DNA from: Archangium sp.
GTDB lineage: Bacteria > Myxococcota > Myxococcia > Myxococcales > Myxococcaceae
Assembly (NCBI GenBank): GCA_030681645.1
Contig: JAUXRX010000039.1
Coordinates: 19,327-83,326 of the forward strand
Length of the DNA stretch: 64,000 nucleotides
Reading direction: 5' to 3'
Shown here: positions 15,336 through 24,376 of the stretch, piece by piece
How positions within the stretch are numbered: position 1 is the stretch's first letter
How the letters are laid out: each line of letters starts with the position of its first letter
Notes under the pieces: model-generated
What the model was told of the DNA's origin: nothing
Database searches by the model: none
The model's input: the letters and a program-made list of their open reading frames with translations, nothing else
Program-made: the position numbers and the translations under genes

Positions 15336-16250
15336 GTGTCGCGCTTTCTGCCCGCCGTCCTCGTCGTGGTCCTCAGCGCGTGCGGCACTCCCGCCCCGGC
15401 CGTGAACCCGGGGGTCGATTCCGGCACGCCGGCGGTCGACGCGGGCACCTCGAGCACCGACGCGGGCGTGGACGCAGGCATGACTCCCGACGCGGGCCAG
15501 GTCGTCGTCGACGCGGGCGTTCCGCGCTGCAGCTTCTACGACGCCAGGGTGAACTGCCCGCCGGTGATCACCCCCGTGGCCGGGCGTGACGTGTACTGGC
15601 AGTCGCCCTCGAGCCCCGCGCCGGCCGCCGGTTTCCCTGCGGTGATCATCTACCAGGGCAGCTTCTTCGCCCCGTCCACGGTGTGGAACGAGGTGCCGTC
15701 GTCCTCGCTCTTCGGCGGCTTTCACCAGGCGCGCATGCACGCGTTGCTGCTCGAGCGAGGCTTCACCGTGATCACCCCGTCCGCGCTCGCGGGCGTGGCG
15801 TGGCAGACCAACTCCGGGCTGCCCTGGGACACCACCAGCGACAAGGCCTTCATCGACGCGCTGCTCGATGGCCTGCGCGGCGGCACCTTCGGGGCCGTCG
15901 ACCTGACGCGCGTGTTCGCGGGCGGAATCTCGAGCGGCGGCTACATGACCAGCCGCATGGCGGTGAGCTACCCCGGCGTGTTCCGCGCGCTCTTCATTCA
16001 CTCGGGCAGCTACGCGACCTGCGCCGGCGTGGCGTGCATCATTCCCAGCACGATGCCCGTGGATCATCCGCCCACGCGCTTCCTCCACGGCCGCGCCGAC
16101 CTGACCGTTCCGCTCTACACCGCCGAGCAGTACCAGCAGCGGCTCACCGCGGGGGGCATCGAGAACGACATCGTCATCGACGACGCCGCGGGGCACGAGT
16201 GGCTGAGCATCGCCCCCGAGCGGATCGTGGAGTGGCTCGAAGCGCACTGA
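15336..16250 (+). CDS. Lipoprotein alpha/beta hydrolase (esterase)
   Basis: 304 residues from GTG 15336, chosen because it begins a lipoprotein signal VSRFLPAVLVVVLSAC. A DAG-rich spacer to about residue 65 precedes the hydrolase domain. The nucleophile elbow is GGISSGGYMT (GxSxG), the acid lies in FLHGRADLTVP, and the catalytic His in AAGHEWLS. It is related in plan to the esterase at 11.8-13.1 kb but has no sorting tail. Earlier starts would overlap the divergent lipoprotein gene. The likely substrate is an extracellular ester; specificity is unknown. Confidence 0.85.
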   Translation: MSRFLPAVLVVVLSACGTPAPAVNPGVDSGTPAVDAGTSSTDAGVDAGMTPDAGQVVVDAGVPRCSFYDARVNCPPVITPVAGRDVYWQSPSSPAPAAGFPAVIIYQGSFFAPSTVWNEVPSSSLFGGFHQARMHALLLERGFTVITPSALAGVAWQTNSGLPWDTTSDKAFIDALLDGLRGGTFGAVDLTRVFAGGISSGGYMTSRMAVSYPGVFRALFIHSGSYATCAGVACIIPSTMPVDHPPTRFLHGRADLTVPLYTAEQYQQRLTAGGIENDIVIDDAAGHEWLSIAPERIVEWLEAH

Positions 16251-16256
16251 GGCCGG

Positions 16257-16282
16257 CCCCTCGACTCCGCCCAGGGTGAACG
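16257..16282 (-). repeat. Dispersed 26-bp repeat, copy C, intergenic
   Basis: CCCCTCGACTCCGCCCAGGG followed by TGAACG, 7 bp after the esterase stop. It is the only full copy outside a coding frame and may help to end transcription. Confidence 0.7.
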
Positions 16283-16394
16283 GCTGGGCGTGCAGGTGGT
16301 GCGTCGCCGCTTCCAGGGCGCGCAATCCCTGCGGAGGCGACGACCTGCTCCGAGCACTTGCCGCGGCACGGCAGGTGAAGAGCTTCTCCTCACC

Positions 16395-17756
16395 ATGTCC
16401 ATCATCTGCGCGACCGACTTCTCCCCCTTTGCGCGGCACGCGGAAGACGCGGCCGCGGCGCTCGCTGGCCGGCTGGGCCAGGAACTGTGGCTCATGCACG
16501 TGCAGGAGCCGGAGGTGGAGCTGATGAGCCCCGCTTCCCAGACGCAGGTGCAGGCGATGCTGCAGGATCGCCTCACCACCATCGCGGCGCGGCTCCAGCC
16601 GATGGCGAAGAAGGGCATCAAGGTCGCGGTGAAGCAGGGCCGTGCGGCGACCGTGGTGCGCGACTTCGCCCGGGGGCATGACGCGCAGTTGATCGTGATC
16701 GGCTCGGCCGGCCACGGCGCCTCGGCGCTGATGAAGCTGGGCGGCACCAGCGAGCGGCTCGCCAGCGGCTCGGACATTCCGGTGATGGTGGTGCGCGAGG
16801 GCGAGAGCTTCAGGGACTGGGCCGAGGGGAAGCCCTTCCGCGCGCTGCTCGGGCTCGAGGAAGGCGAGGCCAGCGCGAGCGCGTTGCGGTGGCTGACGAG
16901 GCTGCGTGCCGGTGGACCGCTCGACGTCGTGGTGGGCCGCGTCTACTACGCGGGCGACGCGCACCAGCACTACGGCGTCGCGAGCAGGCGGTACTCGTAC
17001 ACCGATCCGGACCCCGCGGTGGAGACGCTGATCGAGCGCGACCTGAAGCGCATGGTGCCGTCGCTTCCCGGGGAGGGGGAGCTGTTCTACCGCGCGAAGC
17101 TGGGCATGGGACGAGTGGCGGATCACCTGCTCGAATTGGCCGAGGCGGAGCGGTGCCAGCTGATCGTCGTGGGCAGTCACAAGCACACGGGGTTCTCGCG
17201 CATGTGGAGCGTGTCGTCGGCGACCCTGCACCTCGCTCGCATGGCGGTGGCGATCATTCCGCCCGACGGGAAGGGCGTCGGCGCGCTCGCGCCTACCCCG
17301 CGGCTCAAGCGCGTGCTGGTCGCGACCGATTTCTCGGACGTGGGCAACGCGGCCGTGCCGTGGGCGTACACGATGGTCGAGTCGATGGGAGAGGTCATCC
17401 TCGCGCACGTGACCCCGACCGAAGGGGTCGCGGGGCAGCTGGCGGATCTGTATGCGCCGGCGCTGCCGGCTCCTCACGCGAGCCCGCGGGTGGAGGCGGA
17501 GGTCGCTGCGCGGTTGCGGGTGCTCACGCCGGGGACGGCGGCCGAGCGGGGCATCGTCACTCGCACGGAGGTGTTGCGGTCGGCTGATCCGGCGAAGGCG
17601 TTGCTGGCGATGGCGGAGCAGCTGGGGGTCGATGCCATCATCATCGCGTCGCATGGGAGATCGGGCGTCGCGAGGGCGGTGAGAGGGTCGGTCGCGGAGG
17701 CGGTGTTGAGAGGGAGCAGTCGGCCGGTGTTGGTGGTCAGGCCGCCGCAGGCGTGA
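16395..17756 (+). CDS. Triple-domain universal stress protein
   Basis: 453 residues from ATG 16395, three UspA folds in one chain. Domain 1 (about 1-140) starts MSIICATDFSPFA and ends in GSAGHGASALMK with ASGSDIPVMVV. Domain 2 (about 150-300) is divergent, with only GSHKHTGFSRMW and a weak phosphate loop. Domain 3 (about 305-453) starts KRVLVATDFSDVGN and has the full ATP-binding motif GRSGVARAVRGSVAEAVLRGSS. USPs are cytosolic nucleotide-binding proteins made under starvation, osmotic or oxidative stress. One or two domains are usual; three are less common. Downstream lies a G-rich repeat array. Confidence 0.9.
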   Translation: MSIICATDFSPFARHAEDAAAALAGRLGQELWLMHVQEPEVELMSPASQTQVQAMLQDRLTTIAARLQPMAKKGIKVAVKQGRAATVVRDFARGHDAQLIVIGSAGHGASALMKLGGTSERLASGSDIPVMVVREGESFRDWAEGKPFRALLGLEEGEASASALRWLTRLRAGGPLDVVVGRVYYAGDAHQHYGVASRRYSYTDPDPAVETLIERDLKRMVPSLPGEGELFYRAKLGMGRVADHLLELAEAERCQLIVVGSHKHTGFSRMWSVSSATLHLARMAVAIIPPDGKGVGALAPTPRLKRVLVATDFSDVGNAAVPWAYTMVESMGEVILAHVTPTEGVAGQLADLYAPALPAPHASPRVEAEVAARLRVLTPGTAAERGIVTRTEVLRSADPAKALLAMAEQLGVDAIIIASHGRSGVARAVRGSVAEAVLRGSSRPVLVVRPPQA

Positions 17757-17784
17757 GGGGCGGGGAGAGGGCACGGCAACTGCG

Positions 17785-17900
<116 letters not shown>

Positions 17901-17905
17901 GGGGG

Positions 17906-17998
17906 CGGTTGCGGCTCGCGGGTTCGTCTTCGGTTGCGGCTGCGGGTTCGCCTTCGGTTGCGGCTCGAGGTTTCGCCTTCGGTTGCGGCTCGCGGCTC
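17906..17998 (+). repeat. 25-bp tandem repeat, about 3.8 copies
   Basis: Units begin CGGTTGCGGCTCG and continue to TTCGCCTT; copies start at 17906, 17931, 17955 and 17980 (25, 24, 25 and 19 bp). It directly follows the hexamer array and ends 65 bp before the next gene. Confidence 0.8.
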
Positions 17999-18063
17999 AC
18001 GGAATGATCGCTTGCGTGACGCGTTGACTTCGGTGGCCGCCACGCCTGAGGTTCCCGCGCACC

Positions 18064-18891
18064 ATGCCGTTCGCTGCTCCCCGGAATCCTGTCGTCGCGT
18101 TCTTCTGGGCGGTCGTCCAGGTGCCTCGCTCGTTCTGGTGGGTGATCAGGTTCGGTGAGCTTCGCGCGTTGCTCGTGCTCCCGCTCGTCGTGTCGCTCGT
18201 CGTCGGCGCGGGCCTGCTCACCGTCTCGTTCTTCGCTGCGCGGCCCGTGTTGTCACTGGTGCTCGATCACCACTCGGGCGTCGCGTGGGGCGTGTCGCTC
18301 GTCCTGACGCACCTGGTGCTCGCTGCGTCGGCCGTGGTCGTCACCCTGCAACTCCAGGGCGGGATCGCGTCGGCCTACCACGAGCGCGCGTCGCTCTTCG
18401 TGCAGCGAAAGCTCGTCGGTGACGCGCCGCCTCCTTCCACTGGTCCGCTCGGGGTCCTCGTTCGCGCGGTCAAGGTGCTCCCGGGCATTCGCACCATCGC
18501 GCTCTGGGTGCTCACCTTCGCCTGCTCTGCCGCGCTCATCTTCGTGCCCGTGGCGGGACCCGTGCTCGTGGTGGTGTCGCAGATCGCGCTCGCCGCGGGC
18601 TTCCTCGCGCATGGCTCGGTGATCGCCGCCCGCGAGCGGCTCGGGCTGCCGCGCTGGCTCTACCTGCGCGAGCCGGCGTTGTTGCTCGGGCTCACCCTCG
18701 GCGTCGTGCCCTTCATTCTCTTTCCTCCGCTCGCGCTGTTCGGCGCCATCGCGCTCTCAGTGTGCGGAACGACCGTCGCGCTGGGGATCCAGGCGCGCCG
18801 CGCCGCGCCCCCGGCTATCGTGCCCGCCCATGGCGACGAGGCTCCTGGTGGCGGTGGTGCTGGCGCTGGCGACTCACGCAGCGGCGGCTGA
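18064..18891 (+). CDS. EI24/CysZ-like integral membrane protein
   Basis: 275 residues from ATG 18064. Hydrophobic segments lie at about 33-55, 75-100, 140-165 and 165-190, with a final pair at 200-240, and the segment order fits the EI24 domain (PF07264). N-terminal NPVVAFFWAVVQVPRSFWWV and LPGIRTIALWVLTF are typical of bacterial EI24 proteins. CysZ members transport sulfate, but many EI24 proteins have no known substrate. The 3' end overlaps the next gene by 62 bp in another frame, so the Gly/Ala-rich last 20 residues may be dispensable. Confidence 0.7.
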   Translation: MPFAAPRNPVVAFFWAVVQVPRSFWWVIRFGELRALLVLPLVVSLVVGAGLLTVSFFAARPVLSLVLDHHSGVAWGVSLVLTHLVLAASAVVVTLQLQGGIASAYHERASLFVQRKLVGDAPPPSTGPLGVLVRAVKVLPGIRTIALWVLTFACSAALIFVPVAGPVLVVVSQIALAAGFLAHGSVIAARERLGLPRWLYLREPALLLGLTLGVVPFILFPPLALFGAIALSVCGTTVALGIQARRAAPPAIVPAHGDEAPGGGGAGAGDSRSGG

Positions 18892-19921
18892 TCCCGTCGC
18901 GTCGCGGAAACCCGCGGGGCGCAGACCTTTCCTCGAGCCCTTCGAGATCATGAAGCGCCTCGAGGCTTCCCCCGTGGAGTTCCGCATCGAGGGCATCGAG
19001 GCACTGCAAGACGTCGCGCGCGGGAAGCTCGCCGACGAGACCTGGAAACAGCTCGTCGAGCCGATCGACTACCCGAAGGTGAAACGAAAGGGCGGCACCA
19101 TCACGCTCGAAGCCTGGCCCCGCCCGAAGGCCGTCGAAGCGCCCATGCGCAAGGCCGAGGAGGCGTTTCAGCAGAAGGACTACGCCGAGGCCGCGAACTG
19201 GTACCGCAAGGCCCTCGTCGCTGCGCCCGACTTCTACATCGCGCACGCCTATCTCGGTGACACGCACCTCTTCGGAGGCGCCGACGGCGCGAAGGCCGCC
19301 ATCGCCGAGTACGACCTCGCCATCGCGGCCAACCCCGACGACTACCGGCTGTATTTCTTTCGCGCGAACGCTCATCGGCACCTCGACCAGCGTGACGCGG
19401 CGCTCGCCGACCTGCGCAGGTCACTCGTGCTCAAGCCGAGGAACCCCATCCTCCTCGGCGCGGTGCAGAAGGCGAAGGGCACCCTGGGCCGCCCCGAGCC
19501 CGAGGTGTTCGTGCCCCGCGGCTTCGTGCGCAGGGAAGGCGAGGCCGTCGGCATCTATGCCGACATCGATCGCCCGGAGTGGCTCGCCTGGGCCAACTGC
19601 AAGGCGCTCTGGCTCGCCGACGCCGCTCACCGCAAGGAGATGCTCGGCTCGACCAACCACGGCTGGTCGACCGTCGAAGAGCTGGAGTGCCTCGGTTCCC
19701 TCGTCGTCATCTACGAGTCGCGCAAGAAGAAGGGCGAGGGCACGACCGACGACCGCCTCGACCGGCTCAGCCACATCATCGAAGACGGGCTCGCGCCGGC
19801 CTTCGTCGTCTACGAGCTGGGCTCCCGTGTCGATCCGCAGATCGTGCTGCGCCTCGACGACGAGTTCAGGAAGCTGATGGCGCGCTACGTGGAAAAGTAC
19901 GTGCTCACCCTCGACGAGTGA
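18830..19921 (+). CDS. Exported TPR protein of unknown function
   Basis: 363 residues from ATG 18830. Signal peptide to about residue 20 (THAAAADP). TPR-like helices at about 105-215 (EEAFQQKDYAEAANWYRKAL, AAIAEYDLAIAANPDDYRLY, AALADLRRSLVLKPRN). The C-terminal 140 residues (DRPEWLAWANCKALWLAD, IYESRKKKGEG) are not recognised. A -10-like TATCGT lies eight bases before the ATG and no Shine-Dalgarno is seen. It is followed after 3 bp by the mutarotase gene, so they are likely co-transcribed. Probably a periplasmic scaffold. Confidence 0.75.
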   Translation: MATRLLVAVVLALATHAAAADPVASRKPAGRRPFLEPFEIMKRLEASPVEFRIEGIEALQDVARGKLADETWKQLVEPIDYPKVKRKGGTITLEAWPRPKAVEAPMRKAEEAFQQKDYAEAANWYRKALVAAPDFYIAHAYLGDTHLFGGADGAKAAIAEYDLAIAANPDDYRLYFFRANAHRHLDQRDAALADLRRSLVLKPRNPILLGAVQKAKGTLGRPEPEVFVPRGFVRREGEAVGIYADIDRPEWLAWANCKALWLADAAHRKEMLGSTNHGWSTVEELECLGSLVVIYESRKKKGEGTTDDRLDRLSHIIEDGLAPAFVVYELGSRVDPQIVLRLDDEFRKLMARYVEKYVLTLDE

Positions 19922-19924
19922 CCC

Positions 19925-20746
19925 ATGCCCTCCATCGAAAAGCTCGAAGGTCCTCTCCCTCGCTGGCGGCTCACTGACGGCGCGACGGCGGTCGAGGTGG
20001 CGCCCTCACGCGGAGGGCTCGTCACGTCCTTCGTCGTCGACGGTGTTCCCGTGCTCTTCATGGACGAGGCCACCCTGCTCGAGCCGACGAAGAACGTGCG
20101 CGGCGGCGTTCCGCTGCTCTTTCCCTTCGCGGGCAAACCGCCTCCGGGGAGCGCCCTCGGACAGCACGGCTTCGCCCGCAAGCTCCCCTGGGACGTCACC
20201 TCGGCCATCGCTGACGACGACACCGCGCGGCTCGAGTGCCGGCTCACCTCGAGTCCGCAGACGCTCGCTGACTGGCCGGTTCCCTTCGAGGCCCGCCTCG
20301 CCGTGAGCCTCTTCGACTCGCGGCTCATGCTCGAGTGGGCGTTTCACAACCCGGGCACCTCGCCCATGCCCCTGCACTTCGGCATTCACCCCTACTTCTG
20401 CGTGGGCGCGAAGGAGCGCGTGCGCGTCGCGGGCGCCAGCGGTCAGGCCTTCGACAACAAGCTCGGCGCCGAGCGCGAGGTGAGCACGGTGGACTTCGCG
20501 GCCGGCGAGGTTGACCTGCACTTCACGCCGTACGACGCGGGCGGCACCACGCTCGAGCGCGGCGACGGCAAGCGCGTGAAGCTCGCCTGGACCGAACACT
20601 TCAACACCCTCGTGCTGTGGACGCTGCCAGGTCAGCCCTTCGTGTGCGTCGAGCCGTGGACTGCGCAAGGCCAGAAGCCAGCGCGCCACGAGGTCCGACC
20701 CGGCGCCACCGAGCGGCTCGCCGTCGCCGTTTCGCTCGAGACCTGA
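19925..20746 (+). CDS. Aldose 1-epimerase / D-hexose-6-phosphate mutarotase family protein
   Basis: 273 residues, cytosolic, a galactose-mutarotase beta-sandwich. NVRGGVPLLFPFAGKP and GQHGFARKLPW match the GGIP-x-FPW and HGFAR motifs of the YeaD-type hexose-6-phosphate branch. HFGIHPYF carries the catalytic His, and FVCVEPWT the catalytic Glu region. It interconverts alpha and beta anomers of a hexose or its phosphate. It starts 3 bp after the TPR gene and converges on the repetitive protein gene with 4 bp between the stops. Confidence 0.87.
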   Translation: MPSIEKLEGPLPRWRLTDGATAVEVAPSRGGLVTSFVVDGVPVLFMDEATLLEPTKNVRGGVPLLFPFAGKPPPGSALGQHGFARKLPWDVTSAIADDDTARLECRLTSSPQTLADWPVPFEARLAVSLFDSRLMLEWAFHNPGTSPMPLHFGIHPYFCVGAKERVRVAGASGQAFDNKLGAEREVSTVDFAAGEVDLHFTPYDAGGTTLERGDGKRVKLAWTEHFNTLVLWTLPGQPFVCVEPWTAQGQKPARHEVRPGATERLAVAVSLET

Positions 20747-20750
20747 CCGA

Positions 20751-21881
20751 TCACTCCGAGCCGGGCTTGTTGGTCTCCACCGCCGCATCGGCGCTCGGCT
20801 CGACGGTGGTCAGCTGGTCAACCGTGTCCAGCAGCTCCAGCGTGCTGAACTGCGCAGCCGCTCTCGGCTGAACGGCGCGGTCCGTGCCGACAGGCATGAG
20901 CAGCTCGACCGTGAACTGTGGCGTGGGGTTGGGCTGCGCAGCGGCGTCGGCGCGCTCCCCGCTCACCCCGAGCGGCGTCGAAGGGCGACCGTCGCCAGAG
21001 ACCGACTGCTCCACGGAGACCGGCTGCTCCACGGAGACCGGCTGCTTCACGGAGACCGGCTGCTCCACGGAGACCGGCTGCTCCACGGAGACCGGCTGCT
21101 CCACGGAGACCGGCTGCTTCACGGAGACCGGCTGCTCCACGGAGACCGGCTGCTCCACGGAGACCGGCTGCTCTCCGTTCACCCCGAGCGGAGTCGAGGG
21201 GCGACCATCGCCGGCCACCAGTTGCTCGAGGGTGAGCAGTTGCTCCAGGGAGACCGGCTGCTCAGCGGGGACCGGCGGCTCCCCGTTCACCCCGAGCGGA
21301 GTCGAGGGGCGGCCGTCGCCGACCACCAGTTGCTCGAGCGCGAGCAGTTGCTCAGCGGAGACCGGCTGCGGCGACTGCACCGGCGCCTCGGCAGTGACCG
21401 GCGGCTCAACGGCGACCGCAGGCGCAAGAGCGACCGGCGCCGGATACTCAAAGAAGTCCACCGGCGCAGACGCAGAGGGCTCGAACACGTCCAGTGGCTG
21501 CGGACCGGCGCTCCTCAGCTCGGCGATCGCCTGGGCCTGCTCCAGCAGCAGCCCGAGATCATCGAGCGAGGCCACGAAGTCAGACGGAGGCGGCGCAGGC
21601 GGTGGCGGCAGTTCCTCCGGCGCCGAGTACTTCAGCTTCACCCCGCCCGTGAGATCCACCGGTGCGCCCCGAACGCCCACGTCGAACCCATCGCCCCGGG
21701 CCGAGGGGCTGAACGCACGGCGGAGCGTGCCTTGCGCGTACTCGAACCCATCTCGGATCCGGGAAGGGCGGCGCTGCTTCTCCGGAGCTGCGTCCGGTGA
21801 CTTGCCCTCGCCGTCCGCAGGCTTCCTTCTGAAGTCGACGGCGTTCCAGAAGGAGCGCGCGAGGGAGCGGAAGACGTTCAC
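20751..21881 (-). CDS. Internally repetitive Pro/Val/Gln/Glu-rich protein
   Basis: 376 residues from GTG 21881; no signal peptide. Residues 1-80 (VNVFRSLARSFWNAVDFRRK, then RDGFEYAQGTLRRAFSPSAR) are basic and non-repetitive. Residues about 85-120 are Pro-rich plus an acidic helix. Residues about 165-310 consist of repeats: two copies of a 36-residue block (EQLLxLEQLVxGDGRPSTPL) and nine to ten copies of QPVSVE/K. Three dispersed-repeat copies (20960, 21176, 21284) are read in frame as RPSTPLGVNGE. The C-terminus ends FSTLELLDTVDQLTTVEPSA. It is divergent from a Ser/Thr kinase 81 bp away. Function unknown; the disordered repeats suggest a spacer or a multivalent binding region. Confidence 0.65.
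   Translation of the reverse strand: MNVFRSLARSFWNAVDFRRKPADGEGKSPDAAPEKQRRPSRIRDGFEYAQGTLRRAFSPSARGDGFDVGVRGAPVDLTGGVKLKYSAPEELPPPPAPPPSDFVASLDDLGLLLEQAQAIAELRSAGPQPLDVFEPSASAPVDFFEYPAPVALAPAVAVEPPVTAEAPVQSPQPVSAEQLLALEQLVVGDGRPSTPLGVNGEPPVPAEQPVSLEQLLTLEQLVAGDGRPSTPLGVNGEQPVSVEQPVSVEQPVSVKQPVSVEQPVSVEQPVSVEQPVSVKQPVSVEQPVSVEQSVSGDGRPSTPLGVSGERADAAAQPNPTPQFTVELLMPVGTDRAVQPRAAAQFSTLELLDTVDQLTTVEPSADAAVETNKPGSE
20960..20985 (+). repeat. Dispersed 26-bp repeat, copy D
   Basis: CGCTCACCCCGAGCGGCGTC then GAAGGG: three changes from copy A. In frame in the repetitive protein gene, exactly 216 bp from copy E. Confidence 0.75.
21000..21174 (+). repeat. 18-bp coding tandem repeat with 72-bp higher order
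   Basis: Nine full units plus a partial one of GACCGGCTGCTCCACGGA (minus strand encodes QPVSVE). Units 3 and 7 have TTC for TCC, giving Lys instead of Glu. The pattern E-E-K-E repeats every four units, so a 72-bp block was duplicated after the 18-bp array had formed. Confidence 0.9.
21176..21201 (+). repeat. Dispersed 26-bp repeat, copy E
   Basis: Identical to copy A over 26 bp. It forms the edge of a 108-bp block that recurs with copy F. Confidence 0.8.
21284..21309 (+). repeat. Dispersed 26-bp repeat, copy F
   Basis: Identical to copies A and E over 26 bp. It starts 108 bp after copy E; the whole 108-bp block (36 codons) is duplicated with scattered changes. Confidence 0.8.
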
Positions 21882-21946
21882 GGCCCCAGTCTACTCACAA
21901 GCGCCCCGCGCCTCTCCGTGGTCGTGTCTCTCGAGACCTGACCGCA

Positions 21947-21959
21947 GTACGTTGCGCGC
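21947..21959 (+). promoter_or_regulatory. Start-proximal -10-like motif GTACGTTGCGCGC
   Basis: Lies three bases before ATG 21963, with no Shine-Dalgarno between. Nearly the same string (GTACATTGCGCGC) sits before the gene at 28306. TACGTT could act as a -10 hexamer for a very short or absent leader. Confidence 0.35.
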
Positions 21960-21962
21960 TCC

Positions 21963-23036
<1,074 letters not shown>

Positions 23037-23050
23037 CCTGACTTGACACG

Positions 23051-23088
23051 AACCGTGAATGACGTTTACGGTTGTGAACGTGATTCAC
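23051..23088. promoter_or_regulatory. Inverted repeats at the tetR start, likely autoregulatory operator
   Basis: AACCGT (23051-23056) and ACGGTT (23068-23073) form a perfect inverted repeat with an 11-base spacer. GTGAA-CGTGA-TTCAC (23074-23088) forms a second one right after it. TTGACA at 23043-23048 matches the -35 consensus. TetR-family repressors usually bind such palindromes over their own promoter. Confidence 0.5.
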
Positions 23089-23793
23089 GAACCCCGCAAG
23101 ACGCCGCGCGCGCGCCGCCACGACGCGAACACGACGCGCATCCTCGACGCCGCGATGGACCTGGTGGCCGGGGGCGGGCTCGAGGCGCTCTCGATGGTGC
23201 GGCTGGCCGAGGCGGTCGACTACACGCCCGGCGCGCTCTACCGGTACTTCAAGTCGAAGGACGCGCTGCTCGCCGGCCTGGTGGCGCAGGTGCTGGAGGA
23301 AGCGCAGGGCTTTCTCTCCCGCGCCGAGGCCGCACTGCCGCACGGCTCCTTCCCGCTCACCCGGGTCTTCGCGCTGGCCCACGGGTACCGCGAGTTCGCC
23401 CGGCTGCGGCCCCACAGCTTCGGCATGCTGGCGATGACCATGGCCGAGCCGCGGGTGCTCCTCACCCAGGAGGCCGATGCACAGCCCGTCACCGAGCGCG
23501 TCATCGCCAACCTCGAGCTGCTCGCCCGGGCGCTGGGTGACGCGGTGGCGACGGGCCAACTCGACGACGGAGACGTGGCCGAGCGCACCCTGTGCCTGTT
23601 CGCCACCCTCCAGGGTCTGCTGCAGCTGCACAAGCAGGCGCGCTTCGCCCCCGGCGTGCTCGAGCTCGATCGCCTCGTGCCCATCGGCACCCGCGCCCTG
23701 CTGATCGGCTGGGGCGCGAAGCCGCGCGCCGCCGACGCAGCGCTGGAGAAGGCCTCGACCTTGAAGGACCTCAACCTCGGAGAACCGTCATGA
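23059..23793 (+). CDS. TetR-family transcriptional regulator
   Basis: 244 residues if ATG 23059 is used. The HTH domain spans about 25-72 (TRILDAAMDLVAGGGLEALS, VDYTPGALYRYFKSKDALLA), the canonical TetR recognition helix region. The C-terminal ligand domain includes LRPHSFGMLAMTMAEPRVLL and YREFARL. The upstream TTGACA and two inverted repeats suggest that the true start could be one of the in-frame GTGs at 23074 or 23080 instead. Its TGA overlaps the next start (ATGA), so it is co-translated with the hydroxylase and probably represses this two-gene operon. Confidence 0.88.
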   Translation: MTFTVVNVIHEPRKTPRARRHDANTTRILDAAMDLVAGGGLEALSMVRLAEAVDYTPGALYRYFKSKDALLAGLVAQVLEEAQGFLSRAEAALPHGSFPLTRVFALAHGYREFARLRPHSFGMLAMTMAEPRVLLTQEADAQPVTERVIANLELLARALGDAVATGQLDDGDVAERTLCLFATLQGLLQLHKQARFAPGVLELDRLVPIGTRALLIGWGAKPRAADAALEKASTLKDLNLGEPS

Positions 23794-24332
23794 TCCTGCT
23801 CGCCCTGTTTTGCGGAGTGCTCACCTGGTCGCTGCTCGAGTACTTCATCCACCGCTTCCTCGGCCACGTGCCGCAGCTGCGGCCCAACCCCTTCGCGTCC
23901 GAGCACATTCGCCATCACAGCGAGGGCGACTACTTCGCCCCCACCTGGAAGAAGGTGCTCGCCGCGGCGGCCTTCACCGCGCTGCTGTCGTGGCCCGCGA
24001 CGACGTTGCTCGGCCTGGGCCCGGGCCTCGCGTACCTCGCCGGGCTGATGGGCTTCTACGCCACCTACGAGGTGCTCCACCGGCGCGAGCACACCCACGC
24101 GGGCGTCAACGCGTACGGGCGCTGGGCGCGGCGGCACCACTTCGCGCACCACTACAGCGACGCACGCTTCAACCATGGCGTCACCTCGCCGCTGTGGGAC
24201 CTCGTGTTCCGCACGTACAAGCCGGTGCAGAGCGTCCGGGTGCCGCGGAAGTTCGTGATGCCGTGGCTCAAGGATCCGCAGACAGGCGACGTGCGCCCCG
24301 ATTATGCGGACTTCTTCACCCTCGCGAAGTGA
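23790..24332 (+). CDS. Fatty acid hydroxylase / sterol desaturase family membrane enzyme
   Basis: 180 residues from ATG 23790, overlapping the tetR stop by 4 bp. Hydrophobic segments at about 1-15, 50-68 and 72-95. The His clusters of the di-iron site are HRFLGH, HIRHH, HRREHTH and HHFAHH, in the correct order for PF04116. Such enzymes add hydroxyls or double bonds to fatty acids, sterols or carotenoids in the membrane. At 180 residues it is short but keeps all clusters. The coupled TetR protein may sense a lipid. Confidence 0.9.
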   Translation: MILLALFCGVLTWSLLEYFIHRFLGHVPQLRPNPFASEHIRHHSEGDYFAPTWKKVLAAAAFTALLSWPATTLLGLGPGLAYLAGLMGFYATYEVLHRREHTHAGVNAYGRWARRHHFAHHYSDARFNHGVTSPLWDLVFRTYKPVQSVRVPRKFVMPWLKDPQTGDVRPDYADFFTLAK

Positions 24333-24376
24333 CCCGGGTCAATCCACGCGGTGTCGGGCTGGGATGAGTTTGGCCC

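Noticed and set aside
15330..17774. An 814-codon minus-strand frame opposite the second esterase and the stress protein
   Set aside because: Composition typical of shadow frames; the opposite strand carries GxSxG and USP motifs.
21000..21174. CRISPR-like regular array
   Set aside because: The units are contiguous 18-mers without spacers and keep an open coding frame; no cas genes are present.
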